A DNA stretch of 63,053 nt from an uncultured Lachnospiraceae bacterium (GTDB lineage Bacteria; Bacillota; Clostridia; Lachnospirales; Lachnospiraceae): the NCBI GenBank assembly GCA_910578115.1, contig CAJTPO010000027.1, positions 1 through 63,053 on the forward strand. Direction: 5' to 3'. The notes below the pieces were generated by a model that was given only the letters and a program-made list of their open reading frames with translations, had not been told where the DNA came from and did no database searches. The translations under genes were made by a program, and so were the position numbers. How positions within the stretch are numbered: the stretch's first letter is position 1; each line of letters opens with the position of its first letter. Below are positions 8,067 to 16,398 of the stretch, piece after piece.

Positions 8067-9029
8067 TTAGAAAACAGGTATGCCCTGCTGTCTGCAATAC
8101 GCATCCAGCCGTTCTTTCTCCGGCATCGCCTGAATCGCACCCCGTGCTCCGATCGTCAGTTCCGCTGCCGCCGCAGCGTAGCGCCCCATCTCCTCCAATC
8201 GCTCCATATTCCCGCCGCAGCTTTCACAGGCATACAGGAATGCTCCCATATAGCTGTCCCCGGCCCCGGTCGTATCTACCACCTTCACCCGATGAGGCTC
8301 CACATAAATCGTCCCGACGTCTCTTCCAAACAAATAAGTTCCCTTTCCGCCGCAGGTAAGCAGCAGCACGCGCAGCGCAGGATACCGCTCCAGCAACACT
8401 TCACCTGCTGCCGCCGGATCCACATCTCTTTGCAGCAGGAAACGCATTTCCTCATCATTAATCTTGAGGATATCTATCTGTTCGAATATTTTTTCTACGG
8501 TAGCGCGGGCTTCCTCCACGCTCTCCCACGCGGTGGGGCGAAGATTCAAATCAAACGCAATCGGAATCCCGTTCTCCTTCGCAAAACCGAACAGCCACCG
8601 TGTTGTCCGCCGCACCGCCGGCGTCGTCAGCATCAAAGAGGAAGAATACAGCATACCGGCCTGCCGCAGATAAGCCTGGTCGATCTCCTCCGGCACGATC
8701 GTATCGGATGCGCCTCCCATCCGGTAAAACAGATACTCCGGTATCCCCTTTTCATCTCTGCCGACAAACGCGACCGTTGTCCGCCGCACCGGATCCCTGA
8801 TCACCGCCCCAGTATCCACACGGCAGCTTCTCAGATCCTTTAACAGATAATCCCCGAAGGCATCGGCCCCCAGCTTCCCCAGAAAGGCTGACTCACCTCC
8901 CAGCCGCCGCAGCTGCACCGCAACATTAGCCGCCGCACCGCCCGCATACCGCCTGAAGCAATCCGCTTCGGCAAGCACAGTCTCCGCGATCATATCCACC
9001 ATCAGTTCACCATAGCATATCGTTTTCAT
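8067..9029 (-). CDS. PfkB-family sugar kinase, fructokinase-like
   Basis: A soluble 320-residue ribokinase-fold kinase. GGAAANVAVQLRRLG (residues 31-45) is the substrate/dimer signature and DTTGAGDSYMGAF (about residue 250) carries the catalytic aspartate. The whole resembles fructokinase and 2-keto-3-deoxygluconate kinase; the substrate cannot be fixed from sequence. Its start overlaps the NifU-like gene by four bases (ATGA), which indicates translational coupling. Its place between a 4-hydroxybutyrate CoA-transferase and dehydrogenase is unexpected for a sugar kinase. Confidence 0.8.
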   Translation of the reverse strand: MKTICYGELMVDMIAETVLAEADCFRRYAGGAAANVAVQLRRLGGESAFLGKLGADAFGDYLLKDLRSCRVDTGAVIRDPVRRTTVAFVGRDEKGIPEYLFYRMGGASDTIVPEEIDQAYLRQAGMLYSSSLMLTTPAVRRTTRWLFGFAKENGIPIAFDLNLRPTAWESVEEARATVEKIFEQIDILKINDEEMRFLLQRDVDPAAAGEVLLERYPALRVLLLTCGGKGTYLFGRDVGTIYVEPHRVKVVDTTGAGDSYMGAFLYACESCGGNMERLEEMGRYAAAAAELTIGARGAIQAMPEKERLDAYCRQQGIPVF

Positions 9030-9331
9030 GGAATCCTCCTTTGCTTTGCCGCTAAAATATCCCGTGCAAAATCGTATAGTTCCTGACTGACTTCTTCATG
9101 CAGACGGACATCACTGATCAGATTTGTATGCCGCATAATCTCCTCCTTCACCAGATTTTCCAGCGTATACTTTGCGGAAGGACATCCACTGCAATGGCCA
9201 GTCAGTCTGATATAAGCGACTGTATCCTCAATCTTTACAAGCACAATGCTGCCGCCATGTCTGCCGAGTTCCGGACGGATACGCCCCTCCAGAATCTCTT
9301 CCACTGTCTTATATATTCTGTTATCTTCCAT
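9026..9331 (-). CDS. NifU-like iron-sulfur scaffold, C-terminal domain type
   Basis: This 101-residue protein has the NifU C-terminal fold, with the cluster-binding CSGCPSA motif (CxxC) near residues 48-51 and the preceding IRPELGRHGGSIVLV strand-helix unit. Such stand-alone domains carry iron-sulfur clusters to client proteins. It is two genes from 4-hydroxybutyryl-CoA dehydratase, a [4Fe-4S] enzyme, so a dedicated delivery role is a reasonable inference. It overlaps the downstream kinase by four bases. The start follows GAGGGAAC. Confidence 0.8.
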   Translation of the reverse strand: MEDNRIYKTVEEILEGRIRPELGRHGGSIVLVKIEDTVAYIRLTGHCSGCPSAKYTLENLVKEEIMRHTNLISDVRLHEEVSQELYDFARDILAAKQRRIP

Positions 9332-9402
9332 GTTCCCTCAACATCTCCATCCGGCAGATCAGAGCCTGCCCGTCTTGAAGTTCTCCCATGCCCGCCTCCG
9401 CT

Positions 9403-10704
9403 TCACGACATTTTACAATTAAAACGCTTTTCGTATTCCTGCCGCAGCTCTTCCCTGAAATCAGGATGGGCTATGGCAACCAGAGCCTGCGCCCGTTCTC
9501 TCAGGGTCCTGCCGCGAAGATGGGCAATGCCGTACTCCGTCACGATATAGTCCACATCGGTTCTGGAGGTCGTCACCGCCGCTCCCGCATCCAGAAAGGG
9601 AACAATTTTGGAAATCTTCCCGTTCCCCGCCGTGGAAGCGATGGCGATCACGGACCGTCCACCCTTACTGATCCTGGCTCCCCTGACGAAATCCAGCTGT
9701 CCGCCGATGCCGCTGATCTGTGTCAGACCCACACTCTCGGATGCCACCTGCCCCATAAGATCCACCTGCACACAGGAATTGATGGATACCAGGTTATCAT
9801 TCTGTCCAATCACATAAGGATCATTGACATAATCGACAGGGAACATGGCTATCGCCGGATTATCATCTGCAAATTCGTACAGCCTCTGCGAACCCATCAG
9901 AAAAGAAACTACCGTCTTACCTCGATAAAGAGTTTTGTGCGCATTTGTGACCACCCCGCTCTCCATCAATTCCACCACCCCATCCGAGATCATCTCGGAA
10001 TGAATTCCAAGATCCTTCTTGTCTTTCAGAAACAGTAACACGGCGTCCGGAATGGCTCCGATTCCCAGCTGCAGGGTATCCCCGTCCCGAATGATCCTCG
10101 CACAGTTCTCTCCGATGGCGCGCTCCACGTCTCCTATGCCCGGAATGCCCAGCTCCAGTACCGGGTGATCAATCTCCACAAAACTGTCAATCTGTGACAC
10201 ATGCAGGCAGGTATCGCCCCACGTCCTCGGCATCCCGGCATTTACCTGAGCAATCACCCTCCGTGCTTTCCGCGCCGCCGGAAGCGTATAATCCACCGAA
10301 ACGCCACAGCTCACATAACCGTGCCTGTCCGGCGGCGAAACCTGTATGACCGCAACATCCAACGGCATCATTTCGTCAAAAAGCCCCGGAATCTCGCTGA
10401 AACAGCAGGGCGTAAAATCTCCTCTCCCTTCCCGCACAGCCGGTTTCGACTGCGCGCCCAGGAAAAAGGAATTCAACCGAAAATGCCCTTCCGTTCCCGG
10501 TTCACAGAATCCGGCATTTCCCATGGACACCATCTGCACGATCTCCACGTCCCGATAATCTTCTTTATGTTCGACCAGCACATCCGTGATCGCCAACGGC
10601 ACCCCCACGGCGTGGCCAATGATCACCCGGTCTCCCGAATGAATCAGCCCGATCGCCTCTCTGGCCGTCATCCTTCGCTGCTCATATAATTCACGCCATT
10701 TCAT
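9403..10704 (-). CDS. abfT: 4-hydroxybutyrate CoA-transferase (AbfT/Cat2 family)
   Basis: Moves CoA from acetyl-CoA or butyryl-CoA to 4-hydroxybutyrate. The protein has 433 residues, close to the family's usual length. Family features include VIIGHAVGVP near the N-terminus, the SPPDRHGYVSCGVSVDY loop, and the GIGAIPDAVL and HSEMISDGVVELMESG segments that carry the catalytic glutamate region. EYGIAHLRGRTLRERAQALVAIAHPDFR near the C-terminus is the standard ending. It lies 21 bases after the dehydratase gene, so the two steps 4-hydroxybutyrate to 4-hydroxybutyryl-CoA to crotonyl-CoA are adjacent. Related acyl-CoA transferases of the same family cannot be fully excluded. Confidence 0.85.
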   Translation of the reverse strand: MKWRELYEQRRMTAREAIGLIHSGDRVIIGHAVGVPLAITDVLVEHKEDYRDVEIVQMVSMGNAGFCEPGTEGHFRLNSFFLGAQSKPAVREGRGDFTPCCFSEIPGLFDEMMPLDVAVIQVSPPDRHGYVSCGVSVDYTLPAARKARRVIAQVNAGMPRTWGDTCLHVSQIDSFVEIDHPVLELGIPGIGDVERAIGENCARIIRDGDTLQLGIGAIPDAVLLFLKDKKDLGIHSEMISDGVVELMESGVVTNAHKTLYRGKTVVSFLMGSQRLYEFADDNPAIAMFPVDYVNDPYVIGQNDNLVSINSCVQVDLMGQVASESVGLTQISGIGGQLDFVRGARISKGGRSVIAIASTAGNGKISKIVPFLDAGAAVTTSRTDVDYIVTEYGIAHLRGRTLRERAQALVAIAHPDFREELRQEYEKRFNCKMS

Positions 10705-10725
10705 AGCACACTTACCCCCATGCCG

Positions 10726-12171
10726 TCAGTCCTGAATCCTGGCAATCTTCTTCGCAAGTTCCTTTTTCATGGGAAGATTCCCCTGCCGGGAGATCATGAT
10801 CCGCTGGGCCTGTGGGCTGCCGGCGCCATGCAGTGACTCGGTTCTGTATCCCACCGCCGCCGTACCCAGACACAGGTTTTCGATCAAACGCAGTATCCTG
10901 AGACGGTTTTCCACGGAAACGCCCTTCGCTCCTTTCAGGTACTTCTCCACATAGGGGCCTGTCACTTCACCCCGCAGATCCGCTTCCGAGGGCGCCGTCA
11001 CCACGATGCCTCCCGCGATATCTTCCGCCAGACGTGCGATCTCATACGGGAATCTGGTCACATTCTGCTTACACACGTTGGCCAGCAGAAGATCGATCAT
11101 ATAATTCCCCGATCCGGTGGCATGTCCCTCCGCTGAACAGGCAATACCGCAGCAGTACAGTGTTTCATTCAAATGCATCATTTCGATCAGTTTGTCTTTG
11201 ATATGGGAAGCTTTCGCACAGCCGTTATAATCCGCCGCCAATGCGGAGGCGCCAATCAGAACATCGCCGACACCCACTTTACAGCCTCCGTAACTCTGTC
11301 TGTGATATCCGGCAAACCGCTCGACCAGCATTCCTGCAAATTCTGCTTCCCCGGCCAGAAAAATCCTGTCGTTTGGCACAAAAACATCGTCAAATACCAC
11401 AAGCGCCTCCACACCCCCGAATTCGCTGTTCCCCACATCCAGTTCCGTTCCTTCCAGCTTTCTCGTATCGCAGGACTGGCGGCCTATGATCATGATAACC
11501 CCTTCCGCATCGGCAGGCACCGCAAAGGATACCGCATAATCCCTGTCTTCCGGTCCCATGGAGATCGTAGGCATCACGATTATTTCCTGAGAGTTGATCG
11601 CCCCGGTCTGATGCGCCTTCGCACCCCGCACTACGATACCGTCCGGCCTGCGCTCCACAATGCGCAGATACATGTCCGGATCTTCCTGCTGATGCGGCGC
11701 CAGCCCCCTGTCCCCTTTGGGATCCGTCATAGCGCCGTCCACCGTATAATCCTGCTGCTGACAGTATTTCGCATAGTTGACAAAATTCTCATGGTACTTC
11801 GTTCCATACTTCTTATCCACCTCAAAAGTCGTACTGTACACCGCGTTAAATGCATCCATCCCGACGCATCTCTGAAAACATGCCGCCGTCTGCTGCCCCA
11901 GCAACCTCTGCATTTTCACCTTGTTAACAAGATCCTCCGTACTCTGGTGAATATGAAGGAAACGGTTGATCTTTTCCCCCGTAAGGGAGCTGGTCACCGT
12001 CATCAGATCCTCATAAGCGGAATCCTGCGCCAGATCATAAGTGGCCCTGACGGAATTTAAGGACGGCCTCAGAATCGGATCATCCACCGGATTGTCGATC
12101 TTTTTGCCAAACATGTATACCTGCATATGCATCTTCCGCATACTTTCGACGTATTGTTCGCCTGTCATCAT
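10726..12171 (-). CDS. abfD: 4-hydroxybutyryl-CoA dehydratase / vinylacetyl-CoA delta-isomerase
   Basis: This flavin and [4Fe-4S] radical enzyme dehydrates 4-hydroxybutyryl-CoA to crotonyl-CoA. With the start at 12171 (MMTGEQ) the protein has 481 residues. The cluster ligands are all present: Cys98 and Cys102 in CFQRC, His290 and Cys297 in GYHRQSYGGC, spaced as Cys99, Cys103, His292 and Cys299 of the Clostridium aminobutyricum enzyme. DGAMTDPKGDRGLAP and GAKAHQTGAINS are also diagnostic. The upstream in-frame ATG at 12183 overlaps the Shine-Dalgarno of hairpin repeat copy C and is not the likely start. The enzyme is oxygen-sensitive, fitting a strict anaerobe. Confidence 0.95.
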   Translation of the reverse strand: MMTGEQYVESMRKMHMQVYMFGKKIDNPVDDPILRPSLNSVRATYDLAQDSAYEDLMTVTSSLTGEKINRFLHIHQSTEDLVNKVKMQRLLGQQTAACFQRCVGMDAFNAVYSTTFEVDKKYGTKYHENFVNYAKYCQQQDYTVDGAMTDPKGDRGLAPHQQEDPDMYLRIVERRPDGIVVRGAKAHQTGAINSQEIIVMPTISMGPEDRDYAVSFAVPADAEGVIMIIGRQSCDTRKLEGTELDVGNSEFGGVEALVVFDDVFVPNDRIFLAGEAEFAGMLVERFAGYHRQSYGGCKVGVGDVLIGASALAADYNGCAKASHIKDKLIEMMHLNETLYCCGIACSAEGHATGSGNYMIDLLLANVCKQNVTRFPYEIARLAEDIAGGIVVTAPSEADLRGEVTGPYVEKYLKGAKGVSVENRLRILRLIENLCLGTAAVGYRTESLHGAGSPQAQRIMISRQGNLPMKKELAKKIARIQD

Positions 12172-12177
12172 AGCTTT

Positions 12178-12295
12178 CTCCATTTCTGCGCTGCTTTTGT
12201 CTCAACTATGTTGAGACGTCGCATGAAACGAGTTTGTGGCAAGCAACGCGCAGACACAAATCTCGCGATTGAAAATATTAATTTTCAATCTTTTT
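12178..12295 (-). repeat. Three-hairpin repeat, copy C, in front of abfD
   Basis: This 118-base element matches copy D (20422-20538) with about four substitutions and no indel over the shared core. In gene orientation: hairpin III (12290-12267), hairpin II (CGAG-A-TTTGTG paired with CACAAACTCG), hairpin I (GTCTCAAC / GTTGAGAC), then GCAGAAATGGAG, which provides the abfD Shine-Dalgarno. Just upstream lies a second strong Shine-Dalgarno, CAGGAGGATAAAAAG, now separated from any gene start. This suggests insertion between an older ribosome binding site and its start codon. Confidence 0.85.
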
Positions 12296-12330
12296 ATCCT
12301 CCTGTATCAAAGTTTCCATATGAAATAACG

Positions 12331-12364
12331 TGAAAATTGAAATCATGTCAAAATTGAAATCATG
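12331..12364. repeat. 17-bp direct repeat upstream of abfD
   Basis: Two adjacent 17-base copies (tgaaaattgaaatcatg at 12331-12347 and tcaaaattgaaatcatg at 12348-12364) differ at one position. On the minus strand the junction forms TTGACA (12351-12346), a possible -35 box for an internal promoter. The matching -10 is weak. Confidence 0.5.
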
Positions 12365-12375
12365 TGAAAAGAATT

Positions 12376-12400
12376 GCCCCACCGGTCAAGAAGGTGGGGC
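12376..12400 (-). terminator. Internal terminator or attenuator between the CoA-transferase-like pair and abfD
   Basis: A perfect 8-bp GC-rich stem (gccccacc / ggtggggc) with a 9-base loop starts six bases after the CoA-transferase B stop. It is followed on the minus strand by AATTCTTTTC. It may reduce read-through within the train. Confidence 0.6.
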
Positions 12401-12406
12401 CGTCCA

Positions 12407-13207
12407 TCAGGCACGCAGCAGACTGTGATTGGGATCGATCGTCTCACGGATCACACGCACCTGCTCCTTAGTCGGTTCCGGTGTAGTCGCAATTTTCTTG
12501 GGAATACGCGGCCGGAATCCCATATTATCCAACACTTCCTCCAGCGTCACACCCGGATGAAGCGACTCAAGCTGCATCTCCTTTTGCTCATTATCAAAAT
12601 TCAGAATACACTTGTCCGTGATCACTTTCCAGGGACCGTAAGGGCGCAGGCCTGCCTGAATGCGGCTGTCACCGCCTTCCAGATAACCGACGCTGGTGAT
12701 GAAGTCAACCTTCTCGACGAAAGCCCGTTTCTTCAGATCGGTCAGAATGATCGGTCTTTTCACAAAGGCGAAATGATCCGGCTGCGCCAGACATCCCACC
12801 AGACGAACCTTCGGTTTCTTATAATCGCCGATAGCCGTAATATTCATATTGCCAAAACGGTCGATCTGCGGAGCGGAATCGAAGCTGACGTCAAACCGCT
12901 CACTGGCCAGCATCTCATTTTTGTCTTCGCAGGTGACCGGCTGAAATGCACAGGGCCATTTCGTCAGATAATCCTGCGTCAGATAGGGCGGGATCTCGTC
13001 CAGTTTCGGGCTCAGCAGATTGTTCCAGAAGATTGTAAAATCAGGAGCATGGGACAGCTGCGCCAGACGTGCCGCAACCATGGGAATGCCCACCGCCAGC
13101 GTATATGCACGCCCATCCGTTCCTACCCCGATAAATCCAAGTTCATTGTCACGCAGTTCTCTGGCCGTGGCCGCCGCCATCAATTCATTACAAGTATAAA
13201 ATGCCAT
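12407..13207 (-). CDS. Family I CoA-transferase-like subunit B (GctB/IpdB-like)
   Basis: A 266-residue beta subunit of the SCOT/glutaconate CoA-transferase fold. QIDRFGNMNITAIGDY (about residues 115-130), ILTDLKKRAFVEKVDFITSVGYL and LHPGVTLEEVLDNMGF are family segments. In true GctB the catalytic glutamate sits in an ESG motif after the first sheet; here the corresponding stretch reads TIFWNNLLSP, with no glutamate. IpdB, the partner of the steroid ring-cleaving hydrolase IpdA, also lacks it. Hydrolase or ring-opening activity is therefore as likely as CoA transfer. The start at 13207 (MAFYTC) follows GGAGGGATAGAG; the longer frame lies in the upstream gene. The A subunit ends 11 bases upstream. 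Confidence 0.8.
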   Translation of the reverse strand: MAFYTCNELMAAATARELRDNELGFIGVGTDGRAYTLAVGIPMVAARLAQLSHAPDFTIFWNNLLSPKLDEIPPYLTQDYLTKWPCAFQPVTCEDKNEMLASERFDVSFDSAPQIDRFGNMNITAIGDYKKPKVRLVGCLAQPDHFAFVKRPIILTDLKKRAFVEKVDFITSVGYLEGGDSRIQAGLRPYGPWKVITDKCILNFDNEQKEMQLESLHPGVTLEEVLDNMGFRPRIPKKIATTPEPTKEQVRVIRETIDPNHSLLRA

Positions 13208-13218
13208 CTCTATCCCTC

Positions 13219-14106
13219 CTATCGCACGATCAGTCTGGCCATCTGGGAAGGTGTCATGGCAACATCCAGGTATTCCCAATGGTCCTTTGGCCCGTAGATA
13301 TACTTTTCCGCATACTCCTTGCGCCAGCGTCCCGGTTCCTTAGCCAGTTTCTGGTAAATCTCCATATGCGCATCGTCCTCGTCATAGAACGCGTCGCACG
13401 GCGCGGGATGAGCTCCGAAAGGCACCTCAACAACCGCCTCAACCCAGCTGTGCGGAATCATGGTCCGGTTCGGCTGGCTGGTGATCTGGTTATGCGGCAC
13501 GATCTTTTCCACCGTGACGATCAGGCGGCGTGAAGCCTTTGCCATCAGCATATCCAGATCGTCCGCATCCCAGTGATCCGGCCACTGCACATTGCCGTAT
13601 TTGTCGGCCACGTACTCATGAAGCACGGTGAAATCCGTTTTCGCCGCCTTGACCGCATGGTACTTTTCACCGGTAAACGGGCTGACCATCTCCACGATGT
13701 CCTCCGGATTGTACTTCGCCATGCCGGTTCCAAGCAGATCCTTCGTGGCAATAAAATCAATATTCATGGCTGCCGCCTGGTATCGCGCCGCCTGTGCCAC
13801 TTCCGGATAATCCCTGATCTCCAGTTCACCGTTCTCAACCGCGCGGCGGAAATTATAAGACATTCCGAATTGAAACAATCCGGTATATACCGCTTCCACG
13901 CGTTTTACCGCGCCGACGCCGGACAGCATATCGGTCGCCAGGCCGCAGGGATAGCCGAAGATCGTCAGGTCCTTTTTCCCCTGCCGGATCATTTCACGTA
14001 CAAAAGCCATTGGCTGGCGGCGGAGAATACTGCCGCCCAATGCAATAGAACTGCCGGAAGGTACCCGTTTAACGGCATCTTCCAGTGTTGTCAGTTTTGA
14101 TTTCAT
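13219..14106 (-). CDS. Family I CoA-transferase-like subunit A (GctA/IpdA-like)
   Basis: A 295-residue alpha subunit of the same fold as its neighbour. The N-terminal AVKRVPSGSSIALGG and RRQPMAFVREMI resemble IpdA and GctA. DYPEVAQAARYQAAAMNIDF (about residues 98-117) keeps a glutamate near the position of the IpdA active-site residue. VLHEYVADKYGNVQWPD and IVPHNQITSQPNRTMIP are further family segments. The start at 14106 (MKSKLTT) uses the GGAGG of repeat copy E; the in-frame ATG 12 bases upstream lies in that repeat. Together with subunit B it probably acts on a CoA thioester made by the CaiB-type enzyme just upstream. Confidence 0.82.
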   Translation of the reverse strand: MKSKLTTLEDAVKRVPSGSSIALGGSILRRQPMAFVREMIRQGKKDLTIFGYPCGLATDMLSGVGAVKRVEAVYTGLFQFGMSYNFRRAVENGELEIRDYPEVAQAARYQAAAMNIDFIATKDLLGTGMAKYNPEDIVEMVSPFTGEKYHAVKAAKTDFTVLHEYVADKYGNVQWPDHWDADDLDMLMAKASRRLIVTVEKIVPHNQITSQPNRTMIPHSWVEAVVEVPFGAHPAPCDAFYDEDDAHMEIYQKLAKEPGRWRKEYAEKYIYGPKDHWEYLDVAMTPSQMARLIVR

Positions 14107-14108
14107 AT

Positions 14109-14184
14109 TTCCCTCCATTCCGAAACGTTACAAATTCCTGATTGCATAAATTGTTCATCAGAGAATTTATGCAGCCTTACCCCT
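14109..14184 (-). repeat. Short variant of the hairpin repeat, copy E, in front of the CoA-transferase A gene
   Basis: In gene orientation ATGGAGGGGTAAGG lies just after the CaiB stop. Next comes a hairpin at 14173-14143 (stem TGCATAAATT, loop with CTGATG as in copies A and B), then TTTCGGAATGGAGGG, which supplies the next gene's Shine-Dalgarno. Hairpins I and II are missing. Confidence 0.65.
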
Positions 14185-14188
14185 CCAT

Positions 14189-15385
14189 CTATATCACATC
14201 GTCATCCTTAAGACAGGCGATCTCCTCCCTGCTCAGTCCCAGTTCGGCATAAACCGCTTCGTTATGCTCCCCCAGTCTTGGCGGCGGGAGTTCTATCGCA
14301 AATTCCGAGCCGGAAAAATGCGGCACCGACCCTGCCAGAATGCCTTCTTCCCCGTTCTTGCGGCAATATTTCGCCAGCATACCGCGATGCCGCAGCTGCG
14401 GATCCTCCATCGCTTCACCGATGGTATTGACCTTGGCGCAGGGAATGCCCAGTATTGACAGCCGTTCCACGATCTCGTCGGCAGTATGTGCCATCGTCCA
14501 TGTACGGATCATTTCATCGTTAAACCGCCGCCCTTCCGGCGTAGAACGCGCTTCACGGGTCTTGCCGTGCCTCTCATCCTCCAGCACCTCCGTTCTTCCC
14601 ATCTCCTTTAGGATCGCCTTATAGCAGTGCTCCATACCTGCATGGATATATACCCAGCGCCCCTCTTTGGCCGGATAGATGTTCGCCGGCCACATATAGC
14701 GGTCATTATTGCCGTTACGGGTCATTTCCTGCCCTAACAGCATATAATCCGGCACTGCCGTATGCAGCAGGGAAACAGCCGCGTCGAGCAGGGCAACATC
14801 CACTACCTGGCCTTCTCCGGTACGTTCCGCCGTGCGCAGCGCCGCCAGTGTCCCTATCGCTGCATACAATGCACTGGCGTAATCAATGATGTAAGTACCC
14901 GTCATATAAGGGGAACCCTGCGGATCTCCGGTAATCTCTACCATTCCGCTCATCGCCTGCGCCGCACCGTCAAAGCATCCCCGTGAAGCGTACGGCCCCG
15001 TCTGTCCATAGCCGGAAATACGCGTCAGGATAATCTTCGGGTTAGCCTCATGCAGCACATCGTACCCCAGCCCCATCTTCTCCATAGTGCCGGCACGAAA
15101 ATTCTCAATCACCACATCCGCCGTTTTCACCAGCTGCAGGAACAATTCCCTGGCCTGCGGCTTACGGAAGTTCAGCGTGATACCTTTCTTGTTCCGGTTA
15201 TGCGCCATAAAATAGGTACTTTCACCGTTATATTCCGGCGGGTTGCTGCGCGTCATATCGCCTTCATTCGGCTTCTCCACTTTAATGACTTCCGCCCCCA
15301 GATCGCCCAGCAGCATAGCGCAATGCGGTCCGGACAAAACTCTTGCCAGATCCAGCACACGAATTCCCTCAAGTGGTCTCTCCAT
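14189..15385 (-). CDS. CaiB/BaiF family III CoA-transferase
   Basis: A 398-residue family III CoA-transferase that forms a CoA thioester of an organic acid through a mixed anhydride on an aspartate. The N-terminal GIRVLDLARVLSGPHCAMLLGDLGAEVIKVE block is diagnostic. The catalytic aspartate is expected in TGTYIIDYASALYA (about residue 170), and SGYGQTGPYASRGCFDGAAQAMSG precedes it. The substrate cannot be deduced: family members act on oxalate, carnitine, bile acids, 2-hydroxyacids and succinate. Its position between the TPP enzyme and the IpdAB-like pair suggests it activates the imported acid or its product. Confidence 0.9.
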   Translation of the reverse strand: MERPLEGIRVLDLARVLSGPHCAMLLGDLGAEVIKVEKPNEGDMTRSNPPEYNGESTYFMAHNRNKKGITLNFRKPQARELFLQLVKTADVVIENFRAGTMEKMGLGYDVLHEANPKIILTRISGYGQTGPYASRGCFDGAAQAMSGMVEITGDPQGSPYMTGTYIIDYASALYAAIGTLAALRTAERTGEGQVVDVALLDAAVSLLHTAVPDYMLLGQEMTRNGNNDRYMWPANIYPAKEGRWVYIHAGMEHCYKAILKEMGRTEVLEDERHGKTREARSTPEGRRFNDEMIRTWTMAHTADEIVERLSILGIPCAKVNTIGEAMEDPQLRHRGMLAKYCRKNGEEGILAGSVPHFSGSEFAIELPPPRLGEHNEAVYAELGLSREEIACLKDDDVI

Positions 15386-15402
15386 AAAATACCCACCCCT
15401 TT

Positions 15403-16380
15403 CTATTGAAGCATTTCACGGGCTGCCGCTTCCAATTCCACCGCCGTAGGATAATACTGGTCTTCCAGATTCGGGGCAAAAGGAATGATGGAATCCGGAG
15501 CAGCCAGTCTGCATACCGGTTTCTTCAGGCTGTCAAACGCCTTCTCCGTCACGATCGCGCAAATTTCCGCTCCAAAACCGCCGGTCAGACTTGCCTCATG
15601 CATGGTAATCAGACGCCCCGTCTTCCTTACGGATGACAGAATCAACTCTTCATCAAGCGGTTTGAGCGTGCGTGGATCGATTACTTCCAGCGAAATACCT
15701 TCCTGTTCCAGACGTTTGGCCGCCTCCAGGGCACGATGCACCATCCATCCGGTGGCAACTACCGTAATGTCCTGTCCCTCGCGCTTAACATCGCCTTTAC
15801 CGATGGGAATCTCATAGTCACCTTCCGGCACCGGACCGGACACTGTTTTGTACAAATACTTCTGTTCAAAAAACAATACCGGATTGTTGCTGCGGATCGC
15901 CGCCGTCATCAGTCCCTTTGCGTCCGCGGGTGTGGACGGCATCAGAATCGTCAGGCCGGGAGCATTCATGAACATGGCCTCCGGACTCTGAGAATGATTA
16001 AAGGAATACCGGCCGCCGCCGCCGTAAGCCGTGCGGACCACCAGCGGAACCTTCACTTCTTTTCCCATAATATAGCGCATCTTGCATGCCTGATTGATGA
16101 TCTGGTCCGCCGCCACCGTCAGAAAATCGGCGTACATGATCTCTACAACCGGGCGCTTACCCTGCATGGCCGCCCCCACCGACGCCCCGGTGATGGCCAG
16201 CTCGGAAATCGGGGTATCGATCACTCTTTCTTCCCCGAATTCTTCAACCAGCCCGGCTGTTACCCCGTAACAGCCGCCGTACTTCCCAATATCTTCTCCT
16301 ATCAGGAAAACATTTTCATCCTCTGCAAGCGCTTTTCTCATGGAGGCCCGAAGCGCCTCCGCATAAGTCATATTTTCCAT
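15403..16380 (-). CDS. TPP-dependent 2-oxoacid or acetoin dehydrogenase E1, beta subunit
   Basis: A 325-residue E1 beta subunit. The pattern is standard: TYAEALRASMRKALAEDENVFLIGEDIGKYGG at the N-terminus, ELAITGASVGAAMQGKRPVVEIMYADF with the TPP-contacting region, and VIDPRTLKPLDEELIL in the C-terminal transketolase domain. It lies 18 bases after the alpha subunit. No E2 or E3 gene occurs anywhere in the window, so the alpha2-beta2 enzyme may work alone as a decarboxylase, aldehyde-forming enzyme or acetoin-cleaving enzyme, or share E2/E3 encoded elsewhere. Confidence 0.88.
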   Translation of the reverse strand: MENMTYAEALRASMRKALAEDENVFLIGEDIGKYGGCYGVTAGLVEEFGEERVIDTPISELAITGASVGAAMQGKRPVVEIMYADFLTVAADQIINQACKMRYIMGKEVKVPLVVRTAYGGGGRYSFNHSQSPEAMFMNAPGLTILMPSTPADAKGLMTAAIRSNNPVLFFEQKYLYKTVSGPVPEGDYEIPIGKGDVKREGQDITVVATGWMVHRALEAAKRLEQEGISLEVIDPRTLKPLDEELILSSVRKTGRLITMHEASLTGGFGAEICAIVTEKAFDSLKKPVCRLAAPDSIIPFAPNLEDQYYPTAVELEAAAREMLQ

Positions 16381-16398
16381 ATATAATCCCCTCCTGCC

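Noticed and set aside
12178..12295. Leader peptide of 28 codons (TTG start) running through repeat copies C and D
   Set aside because: All differences between the copies change the amino acid, so there is no sign of selection on the peptide; kept only as a note in the findings.
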